Part shown: positions 33,838-47,599 of the stretch, in pieces | Numbering within the stretch: the stretch's first letter is position 1 | Layout: each line of letters begins with the position of its first letter | Assembly (NCBI RefSeq): GCF_013297935.1 | Contig: NZ_JAAFIX010000001.1 | Location: 452,334 to 516,333, forward strand | Length of the DNA stretch: 64,000 bases | Source: Rhodoferax sp. | GTDB taxonomy: Bacteria; Pseudomonadota; Gammaproteobacteria; Burkholderiales; Burkholderiaceae_C | Direction: 5' to 3' | Notes under the pieces: generated by a model | What the model saw: only the letters and a program-made list of their open reading frames with translations | Told to the model about the DNA's origin: nothing | The model's database searches: none | Made by a program: the position numbers and the translations under genes

Positions 33838-34371
33838 ATGGAAATCACCACACAATGCGTCGTTGCCCTGACATGGACGCTGAAAGACACTTTGGGCGAA
33901 GAGCTGGACGTTTTGGACGAGCCGGTTGAGTTTTTGTTGGGCGGAAACGATTTGCTGCCTCCGATCGAAGAGGCGCTCCAAGGCCATGTTGCCGGGGACA
34001 AGCTGCAATTGCAAATTGAGCCTGAACAAGCGTTTGGCGACTTCAATGACCAACTGATTTTTCTGGAGCCAAGGACACTCTTCCCGGCCGACTTGCAGGA
34101 GGGCCTGACATTGGAGGGCTATGCCTTGCCTGAGGGCTGCAACCCTGATGCCCCCAAAGATGCGCTCTATACCATCACCGACATTTACCCTGAGCACGTG
34201 GTACTGGACGGCAATCACCCGCTGGCAGGCATCGCCATCCGCATCCAGATGAAGGTGGAGTCAGTGCGCGAAGCCACTGAGGAAGAAATCGGTTCCGGAA
34301 CGCTGGGTACCGGCTTTTTCCGCATTCAGCCCCTGCACGAGCAAGGGCCCGGGAGCGGACACCTGCACTGA
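33838..34371 (+). CDS. FKBP-type peptidyl-prolyl isomerase (SlyD-like)
   Basis: This 177-residue protein resembles SlyD/FkpB in order. It has an FKBP half (CVVALTWTLKDTLGEELD), the signature LLPPIEEALQGHVAGDK, and an insert-in-flap-like region (about 80-140). The His/Cys-rich tail of SlyD is absent; only a few His are present. It would act as a cytoplasmic folding catalyst. It is divergent from roxA (17 nt), and its stop is 6 nt from that of dut. Confidence 0.85.
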   Translation: MEITTQCVVALTWTLKDTLGEELDVLDEPVEFLLGGNDLLPPIEEALQGHVAGDKLQLQIEPEQAFGDFNDQLIFLEPRTLFPADLQEGLTLEGYALPEGCNPDAPKDALYTITDIYPEHVVLDGNHPLAGIAIRIQMKVESVREATEEEIGSGTLGTGFFRIQPLHEQGPGSGHLH

Positions 34372-34376
34372 GTCGA

Positions 34377-34823
34377 TCAAGCTTTTCCGGTAGAACCGTA
34401 GCCGCCCTCCCCGCGCTGTGACGCGGGGAATTCGGTCACCACATTGAATTGGGCCTGCACTACCGGGACGATCATGAGCTGGGCGATGCGCTCCATCGGC
34501 TCGATCGTAAATGGCACTTCGCTGCGATTCCAGGCACTCACCATGAGCTGCCCTTGGTAATCGCTATCGATCAAACCCACCAGATTGCCCAGCACGATAC
34601 CGTGCTTATGCCCCAAGCCGGAGCGAGGCAAGATTAAAGCGGCATAGGCCGGATCTTCAAGATAAATAGCCATGCCGGTCGGCACGAGTTGCCAAGCGTT
34701 AGGCGCAAGCGTCAGAGGCGCATCCAGGCAGGCTCGCAAATCAAGGCCGGCGCTGCCGGGTGTCGCGTAAGTAGGCAGGTTGTCCTGCAAGCGGGAGTCA
34801 ATGATCTTGACGTCGATTTTCAT
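34377..34823 (-). CDS. dut: dUTP pyrophosphatase
   Basis: This 148-residue trimeric dUTPase has its five motifs, including [13 protein letters not shown] (motif I), [10 protein letters not shown] (II), [11 protein letters not shown] (III), the MERIAQ motif (IV), and the Gly-rich [11 protein letters not shown] (V) at the C-terminus. It hydrolyses dUTP to dUMP, keeping uracil out of DNA and feeding thymidylate synthesis. It follows coaBC by 9 nt, the usual coaBC-dut arrangement. Confidence 0.96.
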   Translation of the reverse strand: MKIDVKIIDSRLQDNLPTYATPGSAGLDLRACLDAPLTLAPNAWQLVPTGMAIYLEDPAYAALILPRSGLGHKHGIVLGNLVGLIDSDYQGQLMVSAWNRSEVPFTIEPMERIAQLMIVPVVQAQFNVVTEFPASQRGEGGYGSTGKA

Positions 34824-34832
34824 GAAAGTCTT

Positions 34833-37832
<3,000 letters not shown>

Positions 37833-37833
<1 letters not shown>

Positions 37834-38687
37834 TGAAACTCTGCGGCTTTGAAATCGGTCTAGACCGGCCATTCTTTTTGATTGCGGGCACTTGCTCGAT
37901 TGAAGGGCTGGAAATGTCCATCGAGGTGGCAGGCAAGCTCAAGGAAGCGTGCTCCGGCCTCGGCATTCCCTTGATCTACAAGGGCTCGTTCGACAAGGCC
38001 AATCGCTCCTCCGGCACCAGTAAACGCGGTGTCGGAATCGACGCAGGTTTGAAGATTCTGGATGAGGTCCGCAAGCAACTCCAGTTGCCCATTTTGACCG
38101 ATGTCCACGATGAATCCCACATTGCAGAAGTCGCTAGCGTGGTAGACGTGTTGCAAACGCCGGCATTTCTGTGCCGCCAGACGGATTTCATTCGGGCTGT
38201 GGCCCAGTCCGGCAAGCCCGTCAATATCAAGAAGGGCCAGTTCTTGGCCCCTTGGGACATGAAGAACGTGATCGACAAAGCCCGCGCTGCCGCAGAAGAA
38301 GCCGGATTGTCGCCCGACAGCTTTCTGGCCTGTGAACGGGGCGTGAGCTTCGGATACAACAATCTGGTAGCAGATATGACCAGCCTGGCCGAGATGCGCA
38401 AGTCCGGCGCCCCCGTGGTTTTCGACGTTACGCATTCGGTCCAAAAACCGGGCGGTCTCGGTGGCAGCAGTGGTGGTGCGCGCGACATGGTGCCGGTGCT
38501 GGCGCGTGCCGGTGTTGCAGCCGGTGTTGCCGGTCTGTTTATGGAAACCCATCCGCGCCCGGCCGAAGCATGGTCCGATGGCCCCAATGCAGTGCCCTTG
38601 CGGCACATGAAAGCGTTGCTGGAAACCTTGGTGGCGTTGGATTCCGTAACCAAAAAAACCCCATTACTCGAAGCCAATTTTGAGTAA
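37833..38687 (+). CDS. kdsA: 3-deoxy-8-phosphooctulonate synthase
   Basis: This 284-residue protein is normal KdsA length, with [33 protein letters not shown] and the central TIM barrel. It condenses arabinose 5-phosphate with phosphoenolpyruvate to form Kdo8P, the lipopolysaccharide precursor. The ATG overlaps the pyrG stop by one base. eno follows after 61 nt. Confidence 0.97.
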
Positions 38688-38733
38688 TTGGCGGCAAGAT
38701 GGGATTTGACGTTTTTTGTTTGTGTGTTTTTGA

Positions 38734-40032
<1,299 letters not shown>

Positions 40033-40059
40033 GCAGCTCTCTGCGACCGAACCACCGCC

Positions 40060-40335
40060 ATGGGAAACCGCTGGGTCCCTGTCATGTTGATTTCACTTCT
40101 GCTGATCCTGCATGGACAGCTGTGGTTCGGTCGTGGAAGCATTCCGGACGTAGCCCGTCTATCCAAGCAACTTGAAGAGCAAAAGCAGCTCAATGCCCAG
40201 GCCTCGCAAGCCAATGAGCGGCTGGAAGCTGAAATCCACGACCTGAAAGAGGGTCTGGAAATCGTGGAAGAAAAAGCCCGGTCTGAATTGGGCATGGTCA
40301 AAACGAACGAAATCTACGTTCAAATCGCCCGATGA
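40060..40335 (+). CDS. ftsB: Cell-division protein FtsB
   Basis: This 91-residue protein has a single N-terminal membrane helix (about 5-20), a coiled coil (about 30-70: LSKQLEEQKQLNAQASQANERLE) and the short FtsB tail. FtsB joins FtsL and FtsQ in the divisome. It directly follows eno, its normal place in proteobacteria. The stop overlaps the next gene's upstream in-frame ATG (ATGA). Confidence 0.93.
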   Translation: MGNRWVPVMLISLLLILHGQLWFGRGSIPDVARLSKQLEEQKQLNAQASQANERLEAEIHDLKEGLEIVEEKARSELGMVKTNEIYVQIAR

Positions 40336-40352
40336 ACCGGAAGGTCATGGGT

Positions 40353-40979
40353 ATGAAGATAGCGGTTCTCGGCGCAGAATCCACCGGCAAGAGCACCCTC
40401 GTGCAAAGCCTGACCCAGGCACTACAAGCAGCCGGGACACCTTGCATTGCCATCTCTGAATTTTTACGGGAATGGTGCGATCTGCACCAAAGGACGCCGC
40501 GGCCAGATGAGCAAGCCCGAATTGCCCATGAGCAAACTCGGCGCATTGGCGCGGCCAGCGGCCCAGTGGTCGTGACAGACACCACCGCGCTGATAACCGC
40601 CATCTACAGCGACCTGCTGTTCCAAGACACCAGCTTGTATCCGGATGCACTGGATGACCTCCGCACTTTCACCCATGTGCTCGTCACGGGCTTGGACTTG
40701 CCATGGGTTGCCGATGGCCACCAACGTGATAGCCCCGAAGGTCAACAAGCGTTTCATCAGCGGCTGCAATCCGTGCTTCAGGAGCACAACATCCGATACT
40801 CCATGGTGTGGGGCACCGGACCCTTGCGCTTAGAGGCAGCCTTGCGGATCGTGCACCCCGACCACAAGGCAGACGATGGGCAAGCCGCAGAGCAATACGC
40901 CCGCTGGCTGGGGCGCTGCGAAAAATGCTCTGACGCGACCTGCGAGCACCAACTCTTCAGGTCGCTGCTGGCCGGCTAG
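40353..40979 (+). CDS. NadR-like AAA/P-loop kinase
   Basis: This protein of about 208 residues starts MKIAVLGAESTGKSTLV, the P-loop (GxESTGKS) typical of the ribosylnicotinamide kinase domain of NadR. The middle (VVVTDTTALITAIYSDLLF) matches that family. The N-terminal adenylyltransferase and HTH domains of full NadR are absent. The C-terminal tail has CEKCSDATCEHQ, a possible metal site I do not know from the family. The ATG at 40353 has GGAAGG 8 nt upstream; 40332 and 40347 are alternative starts. It overlaps hslO by 4 nt at the stop. Confidence 0.72.
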   Translation: MKIAVLGAESTGKSTLVQSLTQALQAAGTPCIAISEFLREWCDLHQRTPRPDEQARIAHEQTRRIGAASGPVVVTDTTALITAIYSDLLFQDTSLYPDALDDLRTFTHVLVTGLDLPWVADGHQRDSPEGQQAFHQRLQSVLQEHNIRYSMVWGTGPLRLEAALRIVHPDHKADDGQAAEQYARWLGRCEKCSDATCEHQLFRSLLAG

Positions 40980-41965
40980 TGCGACCCGGCGGGGCCGTGC
41001 TGCAGATGCACGGCCTCTGTGAACAATTGCGCAGCGTCCACAGGGTCAAACCGGTACTGCACGCCACAAAACTCACAAGCGACCTCAATATCGCTGCGTT
41101 CCGCGAGAATGCTCTCGGCCTCTTCACGTCCGAGCCCGACAATCATTTTGCCGACACGCTCGCGGCTGCAGTTGCAGCTGAAGCGTGGGGCAGTCTCACC
41201 ACTCAGTGGCTCAAATCGGACTATGGTTTCTTCCCAGAAAAGGCGGCGCAAAATGGTGTCGACATCCAGCTCCAGCAGCTCTTCGGTCTTCAAGCTCTTG
41301 GCCAGAATAGCGATGCGGTTGTAGTGCTCGTTGAGCCCGATTTCATCTTCATTTTCTCTGGACACCATGCTTCCGGAAAGATTGCCCTCGCCTTGCATCG
41401 GCAGGCGCTGAATCAATAAACCCGCCGCCAACTTGTCATTGGCAGCCAGCACCAGCGTGGTGTCTAGCTGTTCACTTTGCAGCATGTAGTGCTCCAGCAC
41501 TTCGCTGATGTGTTCAAGCGGTTTGCCGGTATCGTCAAACAGGGGAACTACACCCTGGTAGGGCTGCTGACCGGGGAACTTGGTCGTAGGGTCCAAGGTA
41601 ATTGCGCAACGCCCCTCGTTGTGGGCGTTCACCATCTGGCTCAATGGCAAGCCGGGGGCAATCTCCCCCGCGACGGTGGCGGTCGAGCGGATTTTGAAAT
41701 CAGGCTGGATTTCTGTGACAGCCAGCTTCACCGGGCCATCGCCAAAAATCTGCAAAATCAAGGCACCATCGAATTTGATGTTGGATTGCATCAGTGTCGC
41801 TGCAGCGGTGATCTCGCCTAACAAGCGCTGCACCGGCTCTGGATAAGCCCCGTGCTCGGTGCTTGAGGCGCGACGACGCAATATCTCCTGCCAGGTATCT
41901 GTCAGACGCACAATGGCTCCGCGCACCGGCAAACCATCAAATAAAAACTTGTGCAGTTCAGACAT
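40976..41965 (-). CDS. hslO: Hsp33 redox-regulated chaperone
   Basis: This 329-residue protein starts MSELHKFLFDGLPVRGAIVRL. It has the Hsp33 N-terminal domain and the zinc/redox switch CNC (in FSCNCSRERV) followed by CEFC (in VACEFCGVQY). On oxidation the four Cys form disulfides and the protein becomes a holdase. A terminator-like hairpin precedes its ribosome site, and its stop overlaps that of the convergent kinase gene by three bases. Confidence 0.95.
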   Translation of the reverse strand: MSELHKFLFDGLPVRGAIVRLTDTWQEILRRRASSTEHGAYPEPVQRLLGEITAAATLMQSNIKFDGALILQIFGDGPVKLAVTEIQPDFKIRSTATVAGEIAPGLPLSQMVNAHNEGRCAITLDPTTKFPGQQPYQGVVPLFDDTGKPLEHISEVLEHYMLQSEQLDTTLVLAANDKLAAGLLIQRLPMQGEGNLSGSMVSRENEDEIGLNEHYNRIAILAKSLKTEELLELDVDTILRRLFWEETIVRFEPLSGETAPRFSCNCSRERVGKMIVGLGREEAESILAERSDIEVACEFCGVQYRFDPVDAAQLFTEAVHLQHGPAGSH

Positions 41966-41976
41966 GCACCTTCTCC

Positions 41977-42000
41977 AAAAAAATAAGCCCCTTGCGGGGC
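41977..42000 (-). terminator. Terminator-like hairpin directly upstream of the hslO ribosome site
   Basis: On the minus strand, GCCCC and GGGGC pair around a 4-nt GCAA loop (41987-42000), followed by CTTA and seven U (41977-41983), then GGAG as the hslO Shine-Dalgarno. It lies between the gamma-carbonic anhydrase stop and the hslO start. It may end the upstream transcript or act as an attenuator. Confidence 0.65.
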
Positions 42001-42006
42001 AGGTCA

Positions 42007-42531
42007 CTAGGCGATTTTCTTCAGGCTGTTCCTGAAACGTCGCGCATTTTCGACGTAGTGTTTGGCGCTGGCCACCAGCCCTTGCTGCTGTTCTTGCGTC
42101 AACTCCCGCACCGCTTTGGCCGGGCTACCAATAATCATGCTGCCGTCAGGAAATTCCTTGCCTTCCGTGACGAGCGCGCCAGCCCCCACCAGGCAACCTT
42201 TGCCGATACGGGCTCCATTCAGCACGACTGCACCGATTCCGATGAGGGATCCATCGCCGATAGTGCAACCATGCAACATCACCTGATGTCCTACGGTGAC
42301 GTTGTCACCGATCTTGAGCGGCTTGCCCACGTCGGCATGCAATACGCTGGCATCCTGGATGTTGGTGCCAGCGCCGATACGGATAGTTTCCGTGTCGCCC
42401 CGCACCACCGCACCAAACCATATATTGGCATCTTCGCCAATTTCAACTGCGCCGATCACTTCGGCACTGTCGGCGATCCAGACACCCGTGGAAAGCGCAG
42501 GCGATTTGCCTTCGAGCTCATAGACCGCCAT
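42007..42531 (-). CDS. Gamma-carbonic anhydrase family protein (PaaY/YrdA-like)
   Basis: This 174-residue left-handed beta-helix protein has hexapeptide repeats (about 20-130). The metal ligands His are visible in VLHADVG and GHQVMLHGC. YrdA/CaiE/PaaY-type members bind zinc, though many have no proven anhydrase activity. The ATG at 42531 ([13 protein letters not shown]) is chosen; the longer frame from 42594 would overlap the divergent DUF455 gene. Confidence 0.87.
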   Translation of the reverse strand: MAVYELEGKSPALSTGVWIADSAEVIGAVEIGEDANIWFGAVVRGDTETIRIGAGTNIQDASVLHADVGKPLKIGDNVTVGHQVMLHGCTIGDGSLIGIGAVVLNGARIGKGCLVGAGALVTEGKEFPDGSMIIGSPAKAVRELTQEQQQGLVASAKHYVENARRFRNSLKKIA

Positions 42532-42568
42532 CCGGAACCTCACTCTGCAAAAAACTAGAATTGTAAGT

Positions 42569-43405
42569 ATGGAACTCAGAGAACGCGCCCTCAAGGCCTT
42601 TCAGGCGGACTTGCCGAAGCAAAAAGCGCAACTTGCATTAGCGCTGCAGTCATCGCAAACCGCCATGCAGGTGGATCCGGAACGGCAATTCGTCGCGCCC
42701 GATCAGCCGGGCCGACCGGAGCGACCGGACCTGGTGGACCCCAAAGAAGTTCCGCGACGTTCGCCATTCACGCCCTTGGGGCATGCGGCCCTGATGCACT
42801 CGATTGCGCACATTGAGTTCAACGCCATCAACCTCGCATTGGACTGCATATGGCGCTACCCCCGGATGCCGGAACAGTTTTACCTGGACTGGGCTAAGGT
42901 CGCCGCAGAAGAGGCCCGACACTTCACGCTGCTTTCCGGGCACTTGGAAGGCCTCGGCCACCGTTATGGAGATTTTCCGGCCCATACAGGCCTGTGGACC
43001 GTCTGTCGCAACACGGCGGAAGACATCGTGGCCCGCATGGCACTGGTGCCCCGCACCATGGAAGCCCGTGGCCTGGATGCCACTCCATTGGTGCAAGCCA
43101 AACTCAAAAAAGTAGGTACAACCGCGGCCTTAGAGGCGTACGCCATTCTCGACATCATCCTGAGCGAAGAAGTCGGCCATGTGGCCATTGGCAACCATTG
43201 GTACCGCTGGCTGTGCACCCGTGATCAGCTCGATGCAGACGCCTTCTACGCACAGGCAGCGTTGCAATATGCCGCACCGCGCCCCAAGCCCCCCTTCAAC
43301 TATGTAGCGCGCAAAGCCGCCGGCTTTACCGCCGCAGAGCTCCAGAAGCTGGACCATGATGCGGGCCTCAATTTCCCTCCAGCCCACCGCCTGCAGCCCA
43401 CCTAG
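42569..43405 (+). CDS. DUF455 ferritin-like protein
   Basis: This 278-residue protein has the DUF455 pattern of a ferritin-like diiron four-helix bundle. Metal-type ligands occur in [26 protein letters not shown] and [15 protein letters not shown] (E/H-rich helices). It is related to the MiaE-like hydroxylases, but the substrate is unknown. It starts 37 nt from the divergent carbonic anhydrase-like gene. Confidence 0.85.
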   Translation: MELRERALKAFQADLPKQKAQLALALQSSQTAMQVDPERQFVAPDQPGRPERPDLVDPKEVPRRSPFTPLGHAALMHSIAHIEFNAINLALDCIWRYPRMPEQFYLDWAKVAAEEARHFTLLSGHLEGLGHRYGDFPAHTGLWTVCRNTAEDIVARMALVPRTMEARGLDATPLVQAKLKKVGTTAALEAYAILDIILSEEVGHVAIGNHWYRWLCTRDQLDADAFYAQAALQYAAPRPKPPFNYVARKAAGFTAAELQKLDHDAGLNFPPAHRLQPT

Positions 43406-43446
43406 AATGGACTTTTCTGCCTATACGACTGCCAAGAGACTCACCC

Positions 43447-44700
43447 ATGCATTCCACTGATCAAACTCTCGTTTCTGCCGGAACTGCAACGATTTCGCTA
43501 GCCCGACAGGCCATCGTCGACATCAGCCGATCCATCGCAGGGTATGAGCTCTTTGATCGCAGCGTGCACAACAGGGAACACACCGCTTCGTCAGATGCCC
43601 AGATGTTGTTCAATCTGTTGTCTCTCGCAGAAGGCGAAACATGGGTTGGAAAAACTCTGCTCTTCATCAATTGCACCCACGATAGTCTGGCCGGCGGCCA
43701 TTTAGATCTCGTGGCGCCGGAGCACTGTGTCCTGGAGATTCCTTCTATTCCAGCATCGCAGTTGAACCAGATATCGCTTCGATTACCCACCTTACAAAGC
43801 CTGCACGCGCGGGGCTTCAAACTCGCTTTTGACTACTCGGTACTGACCCACTCCTATCAAGAATGGCTACCGCTTGCCACGTATATCAAATTCGACCTGA
43901 GCACTCTGAAGCCTTCCTCCATTCAATCTTTTGTGCGTCTGGCGCAAGCCAAGAACCCGAAGGTGAAACTAATTGCAGAAAAAGTGGAGACAGAGTCACA
44001 GTACTTACAACTCAAAGAAATGGGCGTCGGCCTCTTTCAAGGCTACTGGTTCGCAAGGCCCACTCTCATCGAAGGGCAGAGCATGCGGCCGGGTCAGGCG
44101 GCCATCCTTCAATTGATCAATCTGGTGCGCAAGCAAGCCAGCACCGCCGAGATTGAAGACGTTTTGAAGCGGGATCCATCCCTCTCGTTCAATCTATTGC
44201 GTTTTATCAACTCCGCAGGTTTTGGACTGCGCACCGAGGTCACCTCGTTCAAGCACGCGGTGATGTTGCTGGGCCTCAATCGGCTTTTCAAATGGGCCGC
44301 CCTGCTGATGACGACCTCCACAGGCAATGGACAGGCTCCTGCTATCGGCACCACGGCAGTCATTCGCGGTCGGCTCATGGAATTGCTGGCGGCAGAAACC
44401 CTACCGCCGGAGGACTGCGACAACGCCTTCGTGATTGGGATTTTTTCCCTGCTGGACAGCTTGCTGGGAATGCCTATGCACTCAGCGCTGGCCAACCTGT
44501 CTTTACCCGAATCCGTGACCGATGCGCTGCTCAAGCAATCGGGCCCCATGGCGGATTACCTGCAGCTTGTGCTGGCTTGCGAGACCGGAGACGACGCCAC
44601 TTTTGCGCGTTGTGCGCAAACACTGCAACTCACGGAGAAACAAATCAATTGGGCCCACCTGCAAGCTATGGCGTGGGCAGACACCTTGGGCAGCGTCTAG
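43447..44700 (+). CDS. EAL-HDOD domain protein (degenerate EAL; YuxH-like)
   Basis: This 417-residue protein has an N-terminal EAL-like domain (about 10-210) and a C-terminal HDOD domain (about 215-410). The EAL motif reads YELFD and the usual DDFG motif is lost (AFDYSV), so c-di-GMP cleavage is unlikely. It belongs to the YuxH-type group thought to act as signalling scaffolds. It stands alone, with xerD convergent downstream. Confidence 0.87.
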   Translation: MHSTDQTLVSAGTATISLARQAIVDISRSIAGYELFDRSVHNREHTASSDAQMLFNLLSLAEGETWVGKTLLFINCTHDSLAGGHLDLVAPEHCVLEIPSIPASQLNQISLRLPTLQSLHARGFKLAFDYSVLTHSYQEWLPLATYIKFDLSTLKPSSIQSFVRLAQAKNPKVKLIAEKVETESQYLQLKEMGVGLFQGYWFARPTLIEGQSMRPGQAAILQLINLVRKQASTAEIEDVLKRDPSLSFNLLRFINSAGFGLRTEVTSFKHAVMLLGLNRLFKWAALLMTTSTGNGQAPAIGTTAVIRGRLMELLAAETLPPEDCDNAFVIGIFSLLDSLLGMPMHSALANLSLPESVTDALLKQSGPMADYLQLVLACETGDDATFARCAQTLQLTEKQINWAHLQAMAWADTLGSV

Positions 44701-44708
44701 CCCGCCCA

Positions 44709-45605
44709 CTAACCGCGCGGGTGGTGCCTGGCATGCAAAGCTGCCAGTCGGTCCCTTGCGATATGGGTGTAAATCGTGGTGGTCGAAATGTCGGCATGCC
44801 CGAGCAGCATCTGCACCGAACGCAAGTCGGCGCCATGGTTCAACAAATGCGTGGCAAACGCGTGCCGCAAGGTGTGGGGAGACAGTGGAACCCGCACGCC
44901 AGCCTGCAAGGCATAGCGCTTGACGATGCCCCAAAACATGATGCGTGACATGGCACTCCCCGACTTGGCACCACGCACAGTCACAAAGACATCGTCACTC
45001 TGTCGCCCGGCCAGAAGCTCGGCACGGGACCCCGTCAGATAGCGCTGCAACCATAGCCCCGCCACCTCACCAAAAGGAACCAGGCGCTCTTTTCCGCCCT
45101 TTCCGGAGACCCTTAGCACCCCTTCGTTCAGGCCCAATTGAACCATCCGCAAGGTCACTAGTTCGCTCACCCGCAGGCCGCTGGCGTACATCAGTTCCAA
45201 CATGGCTCTGTCCCGCACGCCCAAAGGAGTGTTGGCATCCGGCGCATTCAAGAGGGCTTCCACTTGTGCTTCCGTGAGGGTCTTGGGAACCCTGAGCGCC
45301 TGCTTGGCAGGCTGCAGCTTCAGCGTAGGGTCCTGATCGATGTATCTCTCACGCAGCGCCCAGCGGAAGTATCTTTTGAAAACGGTCAGGCGGCGGTTCG
45401 CCGTGCTGGCTTTGGTTTGCGCGTGGGTCGCCGCAAAGTACGACTGCAGGTCCAACTCGCGCGCGTCCGTCAACGGTCGGCCGGGCAAAGACGCTGCGAA
45501 CAGGGTCAGGTCCCGGCGGTAGGCCTCCAAGGTATTCTTGGAGAGCCCCTCCTCCAGCCACAAAGCATCGATAAACGCATCTACCGATGCAACGTCCCCC
45601 TCCAT
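44709..45605 (-). CDS. xerD: Site-specific tyrosine recombinase XerD
   Basis: This 298-residue protein has a SAM-like core-binding domain (1-95: VDAFIDALWLEEGLSKNTLEAYRRDL) and a catalytic domain with the Arg-Lys-His-Arg-His-Tyr set. ASGLRVSELV, LSPHTLRHAFATHLLNHGADL, LGHADISTTTIYTH are visible. It resolves chromosome dimers at dif with XerC and FtsK. Its ATG overlaps the Bug receptor stop by one base (TGATG). Confidence 0.95.
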   Translation of the reverse strand: MEGDVASVDAFIDALWLEEGLSKNTLEAYRRDLTLFAASLPGRPLTDARELDLQSYFAATHAQTKASTANRRLTVFKRYFRWALRERYIDQDPTLKLQPAKQALRVPKTLTEAQVEALLNAPDANTPLGVRDRAMLELMYASGLRVSELVTLRMVQLGLNEGVLRVSGKGGKERLVPFGEVAGLWLQRYLTGSRAELLAGRQSDDVFVTVRGAKSGSAMSRIMFWGIVKRYALQAGVRVPLSPHTLRHAFATHLLNHGADLRSVQMLLGHADISTTTIYTHIARDRLAALHARHHPRG

Positions 45606-46570
45606 CAGTCGAGGCGAAGCTTCGCGGAATCAACCACTTTTTTGTAGACCTCGAACTCCGCTTTGATTTGTGCCGTGAACTGCTCAGGCGTGTTGCCTAC
45701 GACCAGGGAGCCCGTGTCTTCAATGCGCTTGCGGACTGCGGGATCTTCCAAGACCTTGCGCACACCCGCATTGATTTTGTCGACAACCTCTTTGGGCAAG
45801 CCCTTGGGACCGTAAATGCCATAAAACGCCATGCGGTTCACCGGCTCCAGCCCCACCTCTTTGAAAGTGGGCACGTTGGGCATCTGGCTCAAACGCTGCG
45901 GCGCCGCCACCACAATGGGCACCAGCTTGCTGGAATTGATGAACGGCAATGCCGAGGGCAAGTTGTCAAAAATCAAAGGCACCTGCCCGCCTACGGTGTC
46001 GTTCAGTGCAGGACCCGCACCCCGGTAGGGGATGTGGGTGATAAACACGCCCGTCAGGTTTTTGAACAACTCGGTCTGCATGTGTCCGATACCGCCGGTG
46101 CCCGATGAGGCGTAGGAGTATTTGCCCGGACTTTTCTTGATTTCGGCCAGAAATTCCTTGTAATCCTTGGCGGGAAAACTAGGGTGTACCGCGATCACGT
46201 TGGGCGTGGCTGCAATGTTGATGATGGGCGAAAAGTCGGTGAGCGGATTGTAGGGGTTTTTCGGGTTGATGGCCGGGTTGGCGGCCACCGTGGACACCGT
46301 GGCAATGCCCAGGGAATAGCCATCCGGTACGGCTTTGGCGGTCTCGTTAGCACCGACAACGCCACCGCCACCCGCTTTGTTTTCCACCACCACGCTCTGC
46401 CCTAGCACTTTGCCCAAAGGGTCGGCAATGATGCGGGCAATGATGTCGGTGGTACCGCCGGGCGCAAACGGCACCTGCAACTTGATCAGCTTGTTGGGAT
46501 AGGTCTGCGCCATGCTCACACCGGAGGCCGCCACCAGGCTGCAGGCCAGAATCAAACGACGTTTCATCAT
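45605..46570 (-). CDS. Bug-family tripartite tricarboxylate transporter receptor
   Basis: This 321-residue periplasmic binding protein starts MMKRRLILACSLVAASGVSMAQ, a clear signal peptide. The Bug/TctC pattern LIKLQVPFAPGGTTDIIARI and YASSGTGGIGHMQTELF follow. These proteins bind carboxylates or other small acids. A GGAG ribosome site lies 5 nt before the ATG at 46570. No membrane subunits lie nearby, as for most orphan Bug proteins in Burkholderiales. It is linked to xerD by a one-base overlap. Confidence 0.92.
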   Translation of the reverse strand: MMKRRLILACSLVAASGVSMAQTYPNKLIKLQVPFAPGGTTDIIARIIADPLGKVLGQSVVVENKAGGGGVVGANETAKAVPDGYSLGIATVSTVAANPAINPKNPYNPLTDFSPIINIAATPNVIAVHPSFPAKDYKEFLAEIKKSPGKYSYASSGTGGIGHMQTELFKNLTGVFITHIPYRGAGPALNDTVGGQVPLIFDNLPSALPFINSSKLVPIVVAAPQRLSQMPNVPTFKEVGLEPVNRMAFYGIYGPKGLPKEVVDKINAGVRKVLEDPAVRKRIEDTGSLVVGNTPEQFTAQIKAEFEVYKKVVDSAKLRLD

Positions 46571-46675
46571 GTTGTCTCCAAAAATAACAAAGCAAATCCG
46601 ACAGGCTTGCCTTGACCGCATGGTAATGCGTGAAACGACGCCCGGTCTATGCGGAGGAACCATAAGGCTGCTGAT

Positions 46676-47599
46676 ATGCTCACCGGCGTGAATTACGCCC
46701 AGCTTCTCTTCCCCGACTTTTCGCTCATTCTTCTCGGCTACCTGGTGTGCCGTTACACCCAGCTCAACCGCCCCCTCTGGGAGAAGGTCGAGGCTCTGGT
46801 GTATTACCTGCTGTTTCCGGTCTTGCTGTTTCACTCCATTGTGAAAAGCCCTCTGGACCTGCAACTCGCCTCGCGACTCATTGGTGCCGGGTGGGTGCTG
46901 GGCCTGGCGACTATCGGCCTGGCTTATGTGTTGCCTTACCTCCCGGGCCTGCGGCGTTACATCGACGGGCGAGATCACGCGGCCAGTGCGCAGGTGGCCT
47001 TCCGTTTTAATTCCTTCATCGGCCTGGCCATCGCGGAGCGGATCGCTGGCCCCCAAGGGCTGCAACACATTGCGGTGCTCATCGGTGTGTGCGTTCCGCT
47101 GTTCAACGTGGCCGCCGTTTGGCCTATGGCACGGCATGCGCAGCGGGGCTTTTTGGGGGAGTTGATCCGCAATCCGCTCATCATTGCCACCGTCGCCGGC
47201 CTCACCAGCAACCTGCTGGGCTTTCAGGTACCTGTGTGGCTGGAGCCCACGGTGTCCCGGTTGGGCGCGGCATCCCTCGCCATGGGGCTGATGGCAGCCG
47301 GCGCCGGCATGCAGTTCGGGGCACTCGCCCGCGCCAAGACGCTGGCCGTGTCGGTACTGGCCATCCGCCATGCCATTGCACCGGCCATCGCGTGGGGGGT
47401 GTCGCGGGTTTTCGGTCTGGACCCTGCCCAGACCACCGTCCTTCTCGCGTTTTCTGCCTTGCCCACTGCCTCCAGCTGCTATGTGCTGGCGGCCCGCATG
47501 GGGTACGACGGAGCCTACGTCGCAGGGCTGGTCACCCTGTCGACCGTGCTGGGAGTCGTGAGCCTGCCGTTTGCCTTGGGGCTGTTGCGCAGCCTCTAA
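46676..47599 (+). CDS. AEC-family transporter (auxin efflux carrier type)
   Basis: This membrane protein of about 307 residues has ten or so hydrophobic segments in two halves, and the AEC-like stretches NPLIIATVAGLTSN and AFSALPTASSCYVLAARMG. Bacterial AEC members move malonate, malate or other acids. The start may be 46676 or the earlier codon at 46649. It is divergent from the Bug receptor (105 nt) and convergent with the M14 peptidase, with no intergenic base. Confidence 0.83.
   Translation: MLTGVNYAQLLFPDFSLILLGYLVCRYTQLNRPLWEKVEALVYYLLFPVLLFHSIVKSPLDLQLASRLIGAGWVLGLATIGLAYVLPYLPGLRRYIDGRDHAASAQVAFRFNSFIGLAIAERIAGPQGLQHIAVLIGVCVPLFNVAAVWPMARHAQRGFLGELIRNPLIIATVAGLTSNLLGFQVPVWLEPTVSRLGAASLAMGLMAAGAGMQFGALARAKTLAVSVLAIRHAIAPAIAWGVSRVFGLDPAQTTVLLAFSALPTASSCYVLAARMGYDGAYVAGLVTLSTVLGVVSLPFALGLLRSL

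Noticed and set aside
46571-47371. Long N-terminal extension of the Bug receptor frame
   Set aside because: It overlaps the plus-strand AEC gene, and the signal peptide begins at 46570 after a good ribosome site.
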